Notes under the pieces: model-generated | Seen by the model: only the letters and a program-made list of their open reading frames with translations | What the model was told of the DNA's origin: nothing | Databases searched by the model: none | Source: Massilia sp. BSC265 | Lineage (GTDB): Bacteria > Pseudomonadota > Gammaproteobacteria > Burkholderiales > Burkholderiaceae_D | Length of the DNA stretch: 64,000 nt | Direction: 5' to 3' | Assembly: GCF_000740675.1 (NCBI RefSeq) | Contig: NZ_JPXI01000042.1 | Location: 124,001-188,000 of the forward strand | Program-made: the position numbers and the translations under genes | Shown: in pieces, positions 50,066 through 58,517 of the stretch | Layout: each line of letters begins with the position of its first letter | How positions within the stretch are numbered: the first letter of the stretch is position 1

Positions 50066-51943
50066 CTAGATTTCCACCTGCGTGCCGAGTTCGATGACCC
50101 GGTTGGGCGGTATCTGGTAGTAGTCGGCAGCGGCGCGCGCATTGCGCGACAACATCGCGAACAGGTGCTCGCGCCACGGTGTCATGCCGCCTCCCGGGGT
50201 CGAGACCACGGTCTGGCGTGCAATGAAGAACGAGGTCTCCATCATCTCGAAGGGCAAGCCCAATCCGCCGCACTGGCGTAGGATGCCGGGAATATCCGGC
50301 TCGTCCTTGAAACCGTACTGGACGTTGAGCTGGAAGCAGTTGTGGCCGAGTTCCACCACGTCGACCTGTTCTTCCACCGGTACCCAGGGCTCCTCGCGCA
50401 TGTGCACCGTGAGGAAGACCACGCGTTCATGCAGGACCTTGTTGTGCGAGAGATTGTGCAGCAGCGCATGCGGCACGCCGTCGCTTTCGCCACGCAGGAA
50501 CAACGCGGTGCCGGGCACGCGCGCCGGCGGCGCCACGAACAGCGAATCCATGAAGGCGTCCAGTGGGATCGCGTGCCTTTCCAGGTTCTGGAACACCAGC
50601 TCGCGGCCGCGCTTCCAGGTCAGCATCAGGGTCAGCAGGATCGTGCCGAGCAGCAGCGGGAACCAGCCGCCATGGAACAGCTTTAGGGTGGTCGACGAGA
50701 ACAGCAGGATGTCGATCACCAGGAAGAAGCCGGTCGCGCCCAGGCATACCACCAGCGGCAGGCGCCAGCGGTAGCGCGTGACGAAGAAGGTCAGGATGGT
50801 GGTCGCCATCATGGTCGCGGTCACCGCGATGCCGTAGGCGCCGGCCAGCTCGTCCGAGGAACCGAAGCCGATCACGGCGAGCAGGACGACAACGAGCTGC
50901 GCCCAGTTCACGGCCGGGATGTAGATCTGGCCGATTTCGCTTTCCGAAGTGTGCAGGATGCGCATGCGCGGCAGCAGGCCCAGCGCGATTGCCTGCTTGG
51001 TCATCGAATACGTGCCGGAAATGGTTGCCTGCGAGGCGATCACGGCCGCCATGGTCGACAGGATCACCAACGGGATCACGCTCCAGGTGCCGAGCTGGTG
51101 GAAGAAGGGGTTCTCGACTGCGCTCGGGTCGTTGATCAAGAGGCCACCCTGGCCGAGGTAGTTCAGCACAAGGGCCGGGAAAGCAATCGCGAACCAGGCC
51201 AGGCGGATCGGCTTGCGGCCGAAGTGGCCCATGTCGGCGTACAGCGCTTCGGCCCCGGTAATCGCCAGCACCACCGCGCCCAGCGCGACGAAGGCCAGCA
51301 GCTGGTTGTCCATCATGAAGCGCAGCGCGTGCCAGGGATTGAGCGCACTCAGGATCACCGGCGTCTGGGCGATGTTGATGATGCCCAGCACAGCCAGCGT
51401 GATGAACCAGACCAGCATGATCGGCCCGAAGAATCGGCCGATGCCGGCGGTGCCGTGGCGCTGAACGCTGTACAGCACCACCAGCACGACGACCGCCAGC
51501 GGCACGACGTAGTGCGCCATGCCGGGCGCCGCCACTTCCAGGCCCTCGATTGCGCCCAGCACCGAAATCGCCGGCGTGATCACGCTGTCGCCGTAGAACA
51601 TGGTCGCACCCACCACGCCGATGACCAGCAACGGGAAATGCCAGCGCGAGTGCTTGCTCACCGAACTGGTGGCCAGCGCCATCAGGGCCATGATGCCGCC
51701 CTCGCCGCGGTTGTCGGCGCGCAGCACCAATGTGACGTACTTGAGCGAGACGACGATTGTCAGGCTCCAGAAGATCAGGGAAACGATGCCGAGGATGTTG
51801 GGGGTGGTGAGGGGGAGGCCGTGCTCGTGGTCGAAGATCGCGCGCAGGGTGTAGAGGGGGCTGGTGCCGATGTCGCCGTAGACGATGCCGATGGCGGCCA
51901 GCGTCAGCGTGGCAACGCTGCTTTTCTTGTTCTCGGTACTCAA
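50066..51943 (-). CDS. kup: KUP-family potassium uptake protein
   Basis: This 625-residue transporter has twelve membrane segments and the KUP motifs TLAAIGIVYGDIGTSPLYTL, TGAEALYADMGHFG, and a C-terminal cytoplasmic domain. I start at a TTG at 51943, which gives the usual Kup length and N-terminus (STENKKSSVATLTLA); the open frame extends 116 codons further upstream with no membrane-protein character. It takes up K+ with protons across the inner membrane. Confidence 0.93.
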   Translation of the reverse strand: MSTENKKSSVATLTLAAIGIVYGDIGTSPLYTLRAIFDHEHGLPLTTPNILGIVSLIFWSLTIVVSLKYVTLVLRADNRGEGGIMALMALATSSVSKHSRWHFPLLVIGVVGATMFYGDSVITPAISVLGAIEGLEVAAPGMAHYVVPLAVVVLVVLYSVQRHGTAGIGRFFGPIMLVWFITLAVLGIINIAQTPVILSALNPWHALRFMMDNQLLAFVALGAVVLAITGAEALYADMGHFGRKPIRLAWFAIAFPALVLNYLGQGGLLINDPSAVENPFFHQLGTWSVIPLVILSTMAAVIASQATISGTYSMTKQAIALGLLPRMRILHTSESEIGQIYIPAVNWAQLVVVLLAVIGFGSSDELAGAYGIAVTATMMATTILTFFVTRYRWRLPLVVCLGATGFFLVIDILLFSSTTLKLFHGGWFPLLLGTILLTLMLTWKRGRELVFQNLERHAIPLDAFMDSLFVAPPARVPGTALFLRGESDGVPHALLHNLSHNKVLHERVVFLTVHMREEPWVPVEEQVDVVELGHNCFQLNVQYGFKDEPDIPGILRQCGGLGLPFEMMETSFFIARQTVVSTPGGGMTPWREHLFAMLSRNARAAADYYQIPPNRVIELGTQVEI

Positions 51944-52098
51944 GTTTGCACCATTGTTTTGTTCTTGGTGCAGCGCACCATAAAATAACAACTGGAAAAT
52001 TGCAAGAAGATTTCGTATGCCGCTAAAAAGCGGCCCGCGCCTGCAGAGAAATGGCGCATCGGGGATAATGTCAACCCAGCAATCGCCCTCCTTTTCCC

Positions 52099-52977
52099 AT
52101 GCGTTCCGGTATCCTGTCCGCCGCCCTCGCCTTCCTGGCCTGGGGCCTGTTCCCCATTTATTTTCTTGCGCTGGGCGACGTGCCACCGGTCCAGATCCTG
52201 GCGCATCGGGTGCTGTGGTCACTCGCTTTTCTTCTTCTTGTGCTGGCCTTCCGGCGCCAGTGGAAATGGCTGGCCCAGGTACGCCAGCCACGCGTGTTCC
52301 GGAGCTTCGTCGCCTCGGCCTTCCTGCTCTCGGCCAACTGGCTGGTGTACATCTGGGCGGTAAAAAATGGCCACGTGATCGAGGCCAGCCTCGGCTACTT
52401 CATCAACCCGCTGGTGAACATCATGTTCGGCTTCCTCATCCTGAAGGAACGCATGCGCCCGGCACAATGGGGCGCGATCGCGATCGCCGCGCTGGGCGTG
52501 GGCTGGCTTACCTGGCAGTCGGGCACCGTGCCCTGGATCGCGCTGTTCCTGGCGGCGTCCTTCGGCGGCTACGGCCTGTTGCGCAAGACCGCGGCGCTCG
52601 GCGCGCTCGAGGGCCTGTCCTTCGAGACCATGGTGCTGTTCCCGTTTGCGGTGGCCTATGTCGGTTGGCTGACCGTGAACGGCGATAACGCCTTCCTGAA
52701 TGCGCCGCTGGACTCGACCCGCATCCTCCTGGCCCTGGCCGGCCCGATCACGGCGATCCCGCTGCTGCTGTTCGCCACCGGCGCGCGCAAGATCCCCTTG
52801 TCGATCCTGGGCCTGCTCCAATATCTGTCGCCGACCATCCAGTTCCTGCTGGGCGTGTGGCTGTTCCACGAAGCCTTCAGCAGCGACCGCCTGGTCGGCT
52901 TCCTGATGATCTGGGCCGCGCTGGCGCTGTTTGCCGGCGAAGGCCTGTGGCGCAGTCGGTCGGCAAACAAAACCTGA
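52099..52977 (+). CDS. rarD: EamA family transporter RarD
   Basis: This 292-residue protein has ten predicted membrane segments in the RarD order (WGLFPIYFLALGDVPPVQILAHRVLWSL, NWLVYIWAV, SLGYFINPLVNIMFGFLIL, LGLLQYLSPTIQFLLGV). It is predicted to be an exporter of a small metabolite (chloramphenicol-sensitive RarD family). Divergent from kup, with 155 bases between the starts. Confidence 0.92.
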   Translation: MRSGILSAALAFLAWGLFPIYFLALGDVPPVQILAHRVLWSLAFLLLVLAFRRQWKWLAQVRQPRVFRSFVASAFLLSANWLVYIWAVKNGHVIEASLGYFINPLVNIMFGFLILKERMRPAQWGAIAIAALGVGWLTWQSGTVPWIALFLAASFGGYGLLRKTAALGALEGLSFETMVLFPFAVAYVGWLTVNGDNAFLNAPLDSTRILLALAGPITAIPLLLFATGARKIPLSILGLLQYLSPTIQFLLGVWLFHEAFSSDRLVGFLMIWAALALFAGEGLWRSRSANKT

Positions 52978-53064
52978 CCACCAGCGCCGGGCGGAAGAAA
53001 AATCCTGTGTCCGGCGCGGGTTCTGTCGTATCCTGTGCACCTTAAACAACACCAGAGTTAAAGC

Positions 53065-54732
53065 ATGGCCAATTACGTCTATACCATGAACCGCGTGGGC
53101 AAAATCGTCCCGCCAAAACGCCAGATCCTGAAAGATATTTCCCTGTCCTTCTTCCCGGGCGCGAAGATCGGCGTGCTGGGCCTGAACGGCTCGGGCAAGT
53201 CGACCCTGCTGAAGATCATGGCCGGCATCGACACCGACATCCAGGGCGAAGCGCGCCCGATGCCCGGCCTGAACATCGGCTACCTGCCGCAGGAACCGCA
53301 GCTCGATCCGGAAAAGACCGTGCGCCAGGAAGTCGAAAGCGGCCTCGGCGAAGCCTTCGAAGCCCAGGCCAAGCTGGAAGCCGTGTACGCTGCCTATGCC
53401 GAAGAAGATGCGGACTTCGACGCCCTCGCCAAGGAGCAGGAGCGCCTGGAATCGATCATCGCCGCCTCGGATGGCGGCAACCTGAACCTGCAGCTGGAAA
53501 TGGCCGCCGACGCGCTGCGCCTGCCGCCGTGGGACGCCAAGATCGGCGTGCTGTCGGGCGGCGAGAAGCGCCGCGTGGCGCTGTGCAAGCTGCTGCTGAG
53601 TAAACCAGACATGCTGCTGCTGGACGAACCGACCAACCACCTGGACGCCGAATCGGTCGAGTGGCTGGAGCAGTTCCTGCTGCGCTTCCCGGGCACCGTG
53701 GTGGGCATCACCCACGACCGCTACTTCCTCGACAACGCCGCCGAATGGATCCTGGAACTGGACCGCGGCCACGGCATCCCATGGAAGGGCAATTACTCTT
53801 CGTGGCTGGAGCAGAAGGAAGCGCGCCTGAAACAGGAAGAAGCGACCGAATCGGCGCGCCAGAAGGCGCTGGCCAAGGAACTCGAATGGGCGCGCCAGAA
53901 CCCGAAGGCACGCCAGGCCAAGTCGAAGGCGCGCCTGGCCCGCTTCAACGAGCTGAGCGAATACGAATACCAGAAGCGCAACGAGACCCAGGAGATCTTC
54001 ATCCCCGTGGCCGAGCGCCTGGGCAACGAAGTCATCGAGTTCAAGAACGTCTCGAAGGCCTTCGGCGACCGCCTCTTGATCGACAACCTGTCCTTCACCG
54101 TGCCGCCGGGTGCGATCGTCGGCATCATCGGCCCGAACGGCGCCGGTAAGTCGACCCTGTTCAAGATGATCGCCGGCAAAGAGCAGCCGGACAGCGGCGA
54201 AGTCGTCATCGGCAAGACCGCCAAGGTCTCGCTGGTCGACCAGCACCGCGATGAGCTGGCCAACAACAAGACCGTGTTCGAGGACGTCACCGGCGGCGCC
54301 GACATGCTGAGCGTGGGCCGCTTCGAAATGCCGTCGCGCGCCTATCTGGGTCGCTTCAACTTCAAGGGCGCGGACCAGCAGAAGGTGGTCGGCAACCTGT
54401 CGGGTGGCGAACGCGGGCGCCTGCACCTGGCCAAGACCCTGCTGCAGGGCGGCAACGTGCTGCTGCTGGACGAACCGTCGAACGACCTGGACGTGGAAAC
54501 CCTGCGCGCGCTGGAAGACGCCCTGCTCGAGTTTGCCGGCAGCGTAATGGTGATCTCGCACGACCGCTGGTTCCTGGACCGTATCGCGACCCACATCCTG
54601 GCCTTCGAAGGCAATTCGCAGGTGACCTTCTTCAACGGTAACTACCAGGAATACGAAGCCGACAAGAAGAAGCGCCTGGGCGAGGAAGGCGCCAAGCCGA
54701 AGCGTATCCGTTACAAGCCGCTGTCGAGCTGA
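53065..54732 (+). CDS. ettA: energy-dependent translational throttle protein EttA
   Basis: This 555-residue ABC-F protein has two ABC domains (Walker A GLNGSGKST and GPNGAGKST, signature LSGGEKRR and LSGGERGR, Walker B LLLDEPTNHLDA and LLLDEPSNDLDV), linked by the arm/linker region (about 250-320). It matches EttA in length and in the start MANYVYTMNRVGK. It binds the ribosomal E site and tunes elongation to energy status. A strong terminator follows. Confidence 0.96.
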   Translation: MANYVYTMNRVGKIVPPKRQILKDISLSFFPGAKIGVLGLNGSGKSTLLKIMAGIDTDIQGEARPMPGLNIGYLPQEPQLDPEKTVRQEVESGLGEAFEAQAKLEAVYAAYAEEDADFDALAKEQERLESIIAASDGGNLNLQLEMAADALRLPPWDAKIGVLSGGEKRRVALCKLLLSKPDMLLLDEPTNHLDAESVEWLEQFLLRFPGTVVGITHDRYFLDNAAEWILELDRGHGIPWKGNYSSWLEQKEARLKQEEATESARQKALAKELEWARQNPKARQAKSKARLARFNELSEYEYQKRNETQEIFIPVAERLGNEVIEFKNVSKAFGDRLLIDNLSFTVPPGAIVGIIGPNGAGKSTLFKMIAGKEQPDSGEVVIGKTAKVSLVDQHRDELANNKTVFEDVTGGADMLSVGRFEMPSRAYLGRFNFKGADQQKVVGNLSGGERGRLHLAKTLLQGGNVLLLDEPSNDLDVETLRALEDALLEFAGSVMVISHDRWFLDRIATHILAFEGNSQVTFFNGNYQEYEADKKKRLGEEGAKPKRIRYKPLSS

Positions 54733-54762
54733 GCTCAGCAGTAAGTGTTTGTTTCGTAAAGG

Positions 54763-54785
54763 AAAGCCCCGCGTTGCGGGGCTTT
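54763..54785 (+). terminator. rho-independent terminator after ettA
   Basis: AAAGCCCCGC-GTT-GCGGGGCTTT followed by TT ATT, 30 bases after the ettA stop. Confidence 0.88.
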
Positions 54786-54898
54786 TTATTGCCGGAAACG
54801 AACGCGGCTAACTAAGCGCCGTGTGTAAAATCTTCAGTGATTGGGCCAGATGGCCTGGAATGTCCGCAGCCTTTGCAAGGGACGGACTGACGGAGCCT

Positions 54899-55432
54899 AT
54901 GATTGATTACCGCAACAACCGCGTCCCGGGCGGGACGTTTTTTTTCACGGTGCGCCTGCTCGAACGCGGCAGCACCCTGTTGACAGACCATATCTCCGCC
55001 TTCGGCGAAGCCATGCGCCTGGCGCGCGGGCGCAAGCCCTTCCATGTCGATGCCTGGGTGGTCCTGCCGGACCATGCGCATGCGATGTGGACGCTGCCGC
55101 CAGGCGACCACGACTGCTCGAGCCGCTGGCGCGCGGTCAAGATCGCCTTTTCCAAAGCGCTGCGCAAGTCCACGGTGGCGGAGACGGGCGACGGCACCAT
55201 CTGGGAGCGCCACTACCAGCACTACCGCGTCGGCGACGACGACGAGTACGCCGCCCTGGTCGACTACACCCACCTCGATGCGGTCCGGCACGGCTTCTGC
55301 AGCCATCCCGGCGAATGGCCATGGTCCTCGCTACACCGCTTCGTCAGCGCCGGGCATGCGATGCCGGCGCCGGAACTGATCGTGCCGCCCTGGGTGCACC
55401 GGCCGCAGTCGCACGGCTACGCAAGGTTGTAA
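54899..55432 (+). CDS. REP-associated tyrosine transposase (RAYT, IS200-like)
   Basis: This 177-residue Y1 transposase has the family N-terminus (YRNNRVPGGTFFFTVRLLER), the HUH motif (VLPDHAHAMW) and a likely catalytic Tyr in DDEYAALVDYTHLDA. The ATG at 54899 is the start; an in-frame extension from 54821 has no similarity. RAYTs are single-copy housekeeping-like transposases linked to REP mobilisation. REP-pair elements at 26247 and 40126 in this window are candidate substrates. The gene is flanked by two terminators. Confidence 0.9.
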   Translation: MIDYRNNRVPGGTFFFTVRLLERGSTLLTDHISAFGEAMRLARGRKPFHVDAWVVLPDHAHAMWTLPPGDHDCSSRWRAVKIAFSKALRKSTVAETGDGTIWERHYQHYRVGDDDEYAALVDYTHLDAVRHGFCSHPGEWPWSSLHRFVSAGHAMPAPELIVPPWVHRPQSHGYARL

Positions 55433-55437
55433 AATAC

Positions 55438-55460
55438 AAAAGGCCCCGCAGGGCCTTTTT
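55438..55460 (+). terminator. terminator after the RAYT gene
   Basis: AAAAGGCCC-CGCA-GGGCCTTTTTT lies 6 bases after the stop codon, also serving the converging outer-membrane gene at 55483. Confidence 0.85.
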
Positions 55461-55482
55461 TCGTTTCGGAACAGATACGCTC

Positions 55483-56055
55483 TCAGAAAGCGTACTTCGC
55501 CCCGATGGTGAAGACGTCGGCCTTCGCGCCGAAGTCCTTGCTCTTGCCATAGCGCTCGTATTCGCCGATCAACGACACGTTCTCGTTCAGCTTGTACTCG
55601 GCGCCGAGGGCACCGTAGGCTTCGGTCTTGCTCCGGCTCATGTTTTGCGAAGCGTTGATCATTTCCAGCTCGCTCTTGGTGCGTGCCGCGCCCAGCTTGC
55701 CGTAGACCGAGAACTGCTCGTTGACCGGCAGGGTTGCCTTGCCCGCCAGATAGAACGCGTGACCATCGGTCTCGCCACGGTTGGGCACGCCGCCGATCGA
55801 ATAGCTGACGTCCGACTTGCGGAAGTCGGTGTAGCCTGCTTCCACACCCCAGCTCTGGTTGAAGTCATAGCCGCCGAAGATCTTGCCCGAAGCCTTGTAG
55901 CCTTCGGTGTCGACGTTGGTGGCGCCAGACCTCTTGAACTCGTGGTCGGCGCTTGCCACGCCGGCGCCGACGTAGGCGCGTGGTGCGGTAGTCTGGGCCT
56001 GGGCAGCCGACATGGCGGCTGCAGATGCGATCAGTGCAACGATGAGCTTTTTCAT
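55483..56055 (-). CDS. outer-membrane beta-barrel protein (porin family)
   Basis: This 190-residue protein has a signal peptide (MKKLIVALIASAAAMSAAQAQ) and an eight-stranded OmpA/OmpW-like beta-barrel pattern (alternating hydrophobic strands such as FSVYGKLGAARTKSELE and VSLIGEYERYGKSK), ending with Phe (IGAKYAF), typical of Bam-inserted proteins. Ligand or function unknown. Start chosen for the signal peptide. Confidence 0.88.
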   Translation of the reverse strand: MKKLIVALIASAAAMSAAQAQTTAPRAYVGAGVASADHEFKRSGATNVDTEGYKASGKIFGGYDFNQSWGVEAGYTDFRKSDVSYSIGGVPNRGETDGHAFYLAGKATLPVNEQFSVYGKLGAARTKSELEMINASQNMSRSKTEAYGALGAEYKLNENVSLIGEYERYGKSKDFGAKADVFTIGAKYAF

Positions 56056-56226
56056 GCGAATCCTTTTACTTGACTGGTTCGCGATTCCCATTGAATCGCG
56101 ATACTGCCAAGGTAGCATCGATATCGCTTTATTAAAGTCCCAAGGCCGTAAAAACTGTAAGCAGTTGTAAATTACTGACTCATGCGTTAGATATTCTCCG
56201 AACAGATGCGGAAATAAGCGCAGTAG

Positions 56227-56823
56227 TTAAGCGATTTTGCGGAAAGTTAGGTTCACACGTGCGCCAACGGGCTTGGCCGTTTTATTGATTCCGTGTATCC
56301 AATTGGCCTGCATGGGGCCAGCCATGAACAGCAGACTGCCGTCCGTCGATGGCAATTTGAGGGTCTCCTTGCTGCCCTTGTGGCGCAGGATGAACGGCCT
56401 GGCCGCCCCGAAGCTGACCGAGGCGATGGCTGGCGCCAAGCCGAGCTCCGGTTCGTCGTCGCTGTGCATGCCCATGCTGTCACGGCCATCGCGGTAATAG
56501 TTCAGGAGCACGCTGTTGTAATCCCGGCCAGTGGCGGCTTCGGCTGCCTGGCGGATGGTGTCGAGCAGCGGCGTGAACGGCAGCGGCGCCAGGCTCAGGC
56601 CGGAATAGCGGTAGGCCTTGTCGCCGTGCCAGGCGCTCAGGCGAGGCTGCAGGTGGCGCTTGCCATAGACGACGACGGTTTCCTCGCGCCAGGCGGTTTC
56701 TGCAATCAGGCGCGCCAGCACGACCTCGTTCGGCCAGGGCAGCGGCAATTGGGCCAGGAAAGCGAGCTCACCGTCACGGATAGGAATGGGAACGAGCGTG
56801 GTGGCTGAGGTAAACAAGTCCAT
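56227..56823 (-). CDS. alpha-ketoglutarate-dependent dioxygenase AlkB family protein
   Basis: This 198-residue protein has the AlkB-type core: RLSAWHGDKAYRYSG, NSVLLNYYRDGRDSMGMHSDDEPELG with the iron ligands His-x-Asp, and MQANWIHGINKT with the distal His, followed by RVNLTFRK with the alpha-ketoglutarate Arg. It oxidatively removes alkyl groups from DNA or RNA bases. The start at 56823 is preceded by GAAAGT and excludes a longer frame running into the divergent neighbour. Confidence 0.92.
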   Translation of the reverse strand: MDLFTSATTLVPIPIRDGELAFLAQLPLPWPNEVVLARLIAETAWREETVVVYGKRHLQPRLSAWHGDKAYRYSGLSLAPLPFTPLLDTIRQAAEAATGRDYNSVLLNYYRDGRDSMGMHSDDEPELGLAPAIASVSFGAARPFILRHKGSKETLKLPSTDGSLLFMAGPMQANWIHGINKTAKPVGARVNLTFRKIA

Positions 56824-56876
56824 TATGCAACTTTCATCGCTATGATGACGATTTCCCGTCACCACATCATTCTCGC

Positions 56877-57455
56877 ATGGACAAACGTCACTTCCTCGGC
56901 GCGGCACTTGCGTCCGGCGCCCTGCCCGCCATCGCTGCGGCACCGTCGGCGGCGGCCGGTGGGCCCGCCCTGCTCACGATCACCGGCATCATTGGCCGGA
57001 GCAACCGCGGTCCCCTCGACCCCGTACGCGACCAGATGATGCTCAAGCAGAAGCTGGCCTTCACGCGCGCCTTTGCGCTGGATTTCGCCGCGATCGCGGC
57101 ATTGCCGGCGCAGACGATCCGGCCGACGCTGGAATACGACGGCAAGCCACATACCCTGCGCGGACCGCTGCTGGCAGATGTGTTGGCGCTGGCCGGCGCG
57201 CGTCCCGGCGACGGCAGCAAGGTGCTCCTGCGTGCCGTGGACGGCTATGCCGCCGCCATCCCGATGGGCCAGCTGCGTGCCTGGAAATTCATCGTGGCGA
57301 CCCACCTTGACGGCCAGCCGATGGCACTGGGCGGACTGGGCCCTCTATGGGCGGTGTACGACGCGGACCGCGTGCCGCAAATGGCGGCGCGACCGGTCAA
57401 GGAAAGATTCGGGGCTTGTCCGTGGGCCTTGTACCACATAGAGGTACAGGCCTAG
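56877..57455 (+). CDS. small SUOX-fold molybdopterin-dependent oxidoreductase-like protein
   Basis: This 192-residue exported protein has an N-terminal signal (MDKRHFLGAALASGALPAIAAA) and a domain resembling the molybdopterin-binding fold of small sulfite-oxidase-like proteins (YDGKPHTLRGPLLADVLALAG, LRAVDGYAAAIPM, LGPLWAVYDADRV). I see no cysteine in a position expected for Mo coordination (the only Cys is near the C-terminus), so it may be an accessory or non-catalytic binding protein. Divergent from the alkB-like gene. Confidence 0.75.
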   Translation: MDKRHFLGAALASGALPAIAAAPSAAAGGPALLTITGIIGRSNRGPLDPVRDQMMLKQKLAFTRAFALDFAAIAALPAQTIRPTLEYDGKPHTLRGPLLADVLALAGARPGDGSKVLLRAVDGYAAAIPMGQLRAWKFIVATHLDGQPMALGGLGPLWAVYDADRVPQMAARPVKERFGACPWALYHIEVQA

Positions 57456-57476
57456 CGCTGCGGGCCCGGCGAAGGC

Positions 57477-57839
57477 TCAGGCGTAGGCTTCGGCAAGGCT
57501 CATGACACGGGGCGTCACCGTGAGGCCGACGTTGCCGAACAGGGCTTCGATCGCCGCCAGGTTGGACTTGCATTCCTCGGCTTTCCAGCCGTTGAACAAG
57601 TCGGTGCCGTCCTTCTGGAAGTGCAGGTCCAGCACCTTGCCCTTGTCCTTGTGCACATAGCTCTGCTGGTGGGTATTCTTGAAGCCGAGTTCGGCCAGGC
57701 CTGCCAGCACGGTATGGGGCGGATTGTCCGGATCGGTCGCCAGGAAGACACCGAAAGTCTTGCCCGGCGGCTTTGCAGCGACGTCGACTTCATAGATGCC
57801 GGGGGCCTTGGTAACGCTGGTGCTCTTCAAGAACAGCAT
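57477..57839 (-). CDS. hypothetical small protein, 120 residues
   Basis: A soluble protein (MLFLKSTSVTKAPGIYEVDV, LGFKNTHQQSYVHKDKGKVL) with no signal peptide or motif I recognise. I start at the ATG at 57839. Host-like codon use. Function unassigned. Confidence 0.7.
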   Translation of the reverse strand: MLFLKSTSVTKAPGIYEVDVAAKPPGKTFGVFLATDPDNPPHTVLAGLAELGFKNTHQQSYVHKDKGKVLDLHFQKDGTDLFNGWKAEECKSNLAAIEALFGNVGLTVTPRVMSLAEAYA

Positions 57840-57962
57840 GCTTTCTCCTTCTCCTGTTGCCCGCGCGGCCATCCTTGGCGGGCGGATCGGTTATTCGTCG
57901 TCAGTGTCCTAGCTTATTGCCCTACAGGAACTTTGTCGACCAAAGACTGCACTTTTTTGGCG

Positions 57963-58340
57963 TTAGCGCAGCAACAGGCCCCAAACAGTGCCGCCAATTA
58001 ACAACGCACAAGCCAGCATGCCTGTAATAAAGCCGAGTTCCCGCCGGCTCGGATCCCGGTAATAGCCGAGCGCATAGGCGATCCGGCCCAGGCACCACAG
58101 CAGGCCCCCGGCGGCGGCCCACAGGTCCCCCAGGTAAAAAGCGCACAGCCACAGCGGCACCAGTAGCAGGGGCAGCTGCTCGAGGGTATTGGCCTGTACC
58201 CGCTGGCAGCGCAGGAATTCTTCCGGCCCTTCCATCGAGGGCGCCGGCACATTGTGGCGGATGCGCGCACGGCCGGCATTCACGCCGGTCCAGAAATAGA
58301 CGCCGAGTGCGGCCAGGGTGGCCCAGGCGGTGAAGAACAT
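57963..58340 (-). CDS. MAPEG family membrane protein
   Basis: This 125-residue protein has four membrane helices and the MAPEG signature region (RCQRVQANTLEQLPLLLVPLWL and GRIAYALGYYRDPSRRELGF). Bacterial members may conjugate glutathione or reduce peroxides; the role here is unknown. The start at 58340 is the first ATG with a membrane helix behind it. Longer frames upstream read through the repeat array at 58341-58517 and are not coding. Confidence 0.87.
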   Translation of the reverse strand: MFFTAWATLAALGVYFWTGVNAGRARIRHNVPAPSMEGPEEFLRCQRVQANTLEQLPLLLVPLWLCAFYLGDLWAAAGGLLWCLGRIAYALGYYRDPSRRELGFITGMLACALLIGGTVWGLLLR

Positions 58341-58517
58341 TGGAACTCCTGTGGATAAAGCTTTGGATAAGAACATGGAAAGTCGCTGGAAAAACCTTGG
58401 ACAAGGGCTTGGATAAGCACTGGATAAGTACTGGATAAGGGGTTGCACAAGTCCTGGATAAAGGCTGGATAAGGGCTGGATATCCGTTGGAAAAGCACTG
58501 GACAAGCCGGGATAAGT
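58341..58517. repeat. array of about 16 direct repeats, 11-12 bp period, core TGGATAAG
   Basis: Copies of TGGAnAA start at 58341, 58352, 58364, 58376, 58387, 58398, 58410, 58421, 58432, 58444, 58455, 58466, 58477, 58488 and 58499, with a final GGGATAAG near 58509. On the minus strand the core is TTATCCA; the copy at 58350-58358 extends to the perfect DnaA box TTATCCACA (TGTGGATAA on the plus strand). The array fills the gap between the DUF2520-type gene and the MAPEG gene. The period matches one helical turn, and since it is not a multiple of three, coding is unlikely. Confidence 0.85.

Noticed and set aside
51944..52291. Upstream extension of kup
   Set aside because: The extra 116 codons lack membrane character and overlap the rarD coding region on the other strand; TTG at 51943 gives the family N-terminus.
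58341..58505. Longer MAPEG frame through the repeat array
   Set aside because: The 11-12 bp repeats are not multiples of three and translate to shifting nonsense; the ATG at 58340 starts directly at a membrane helix.
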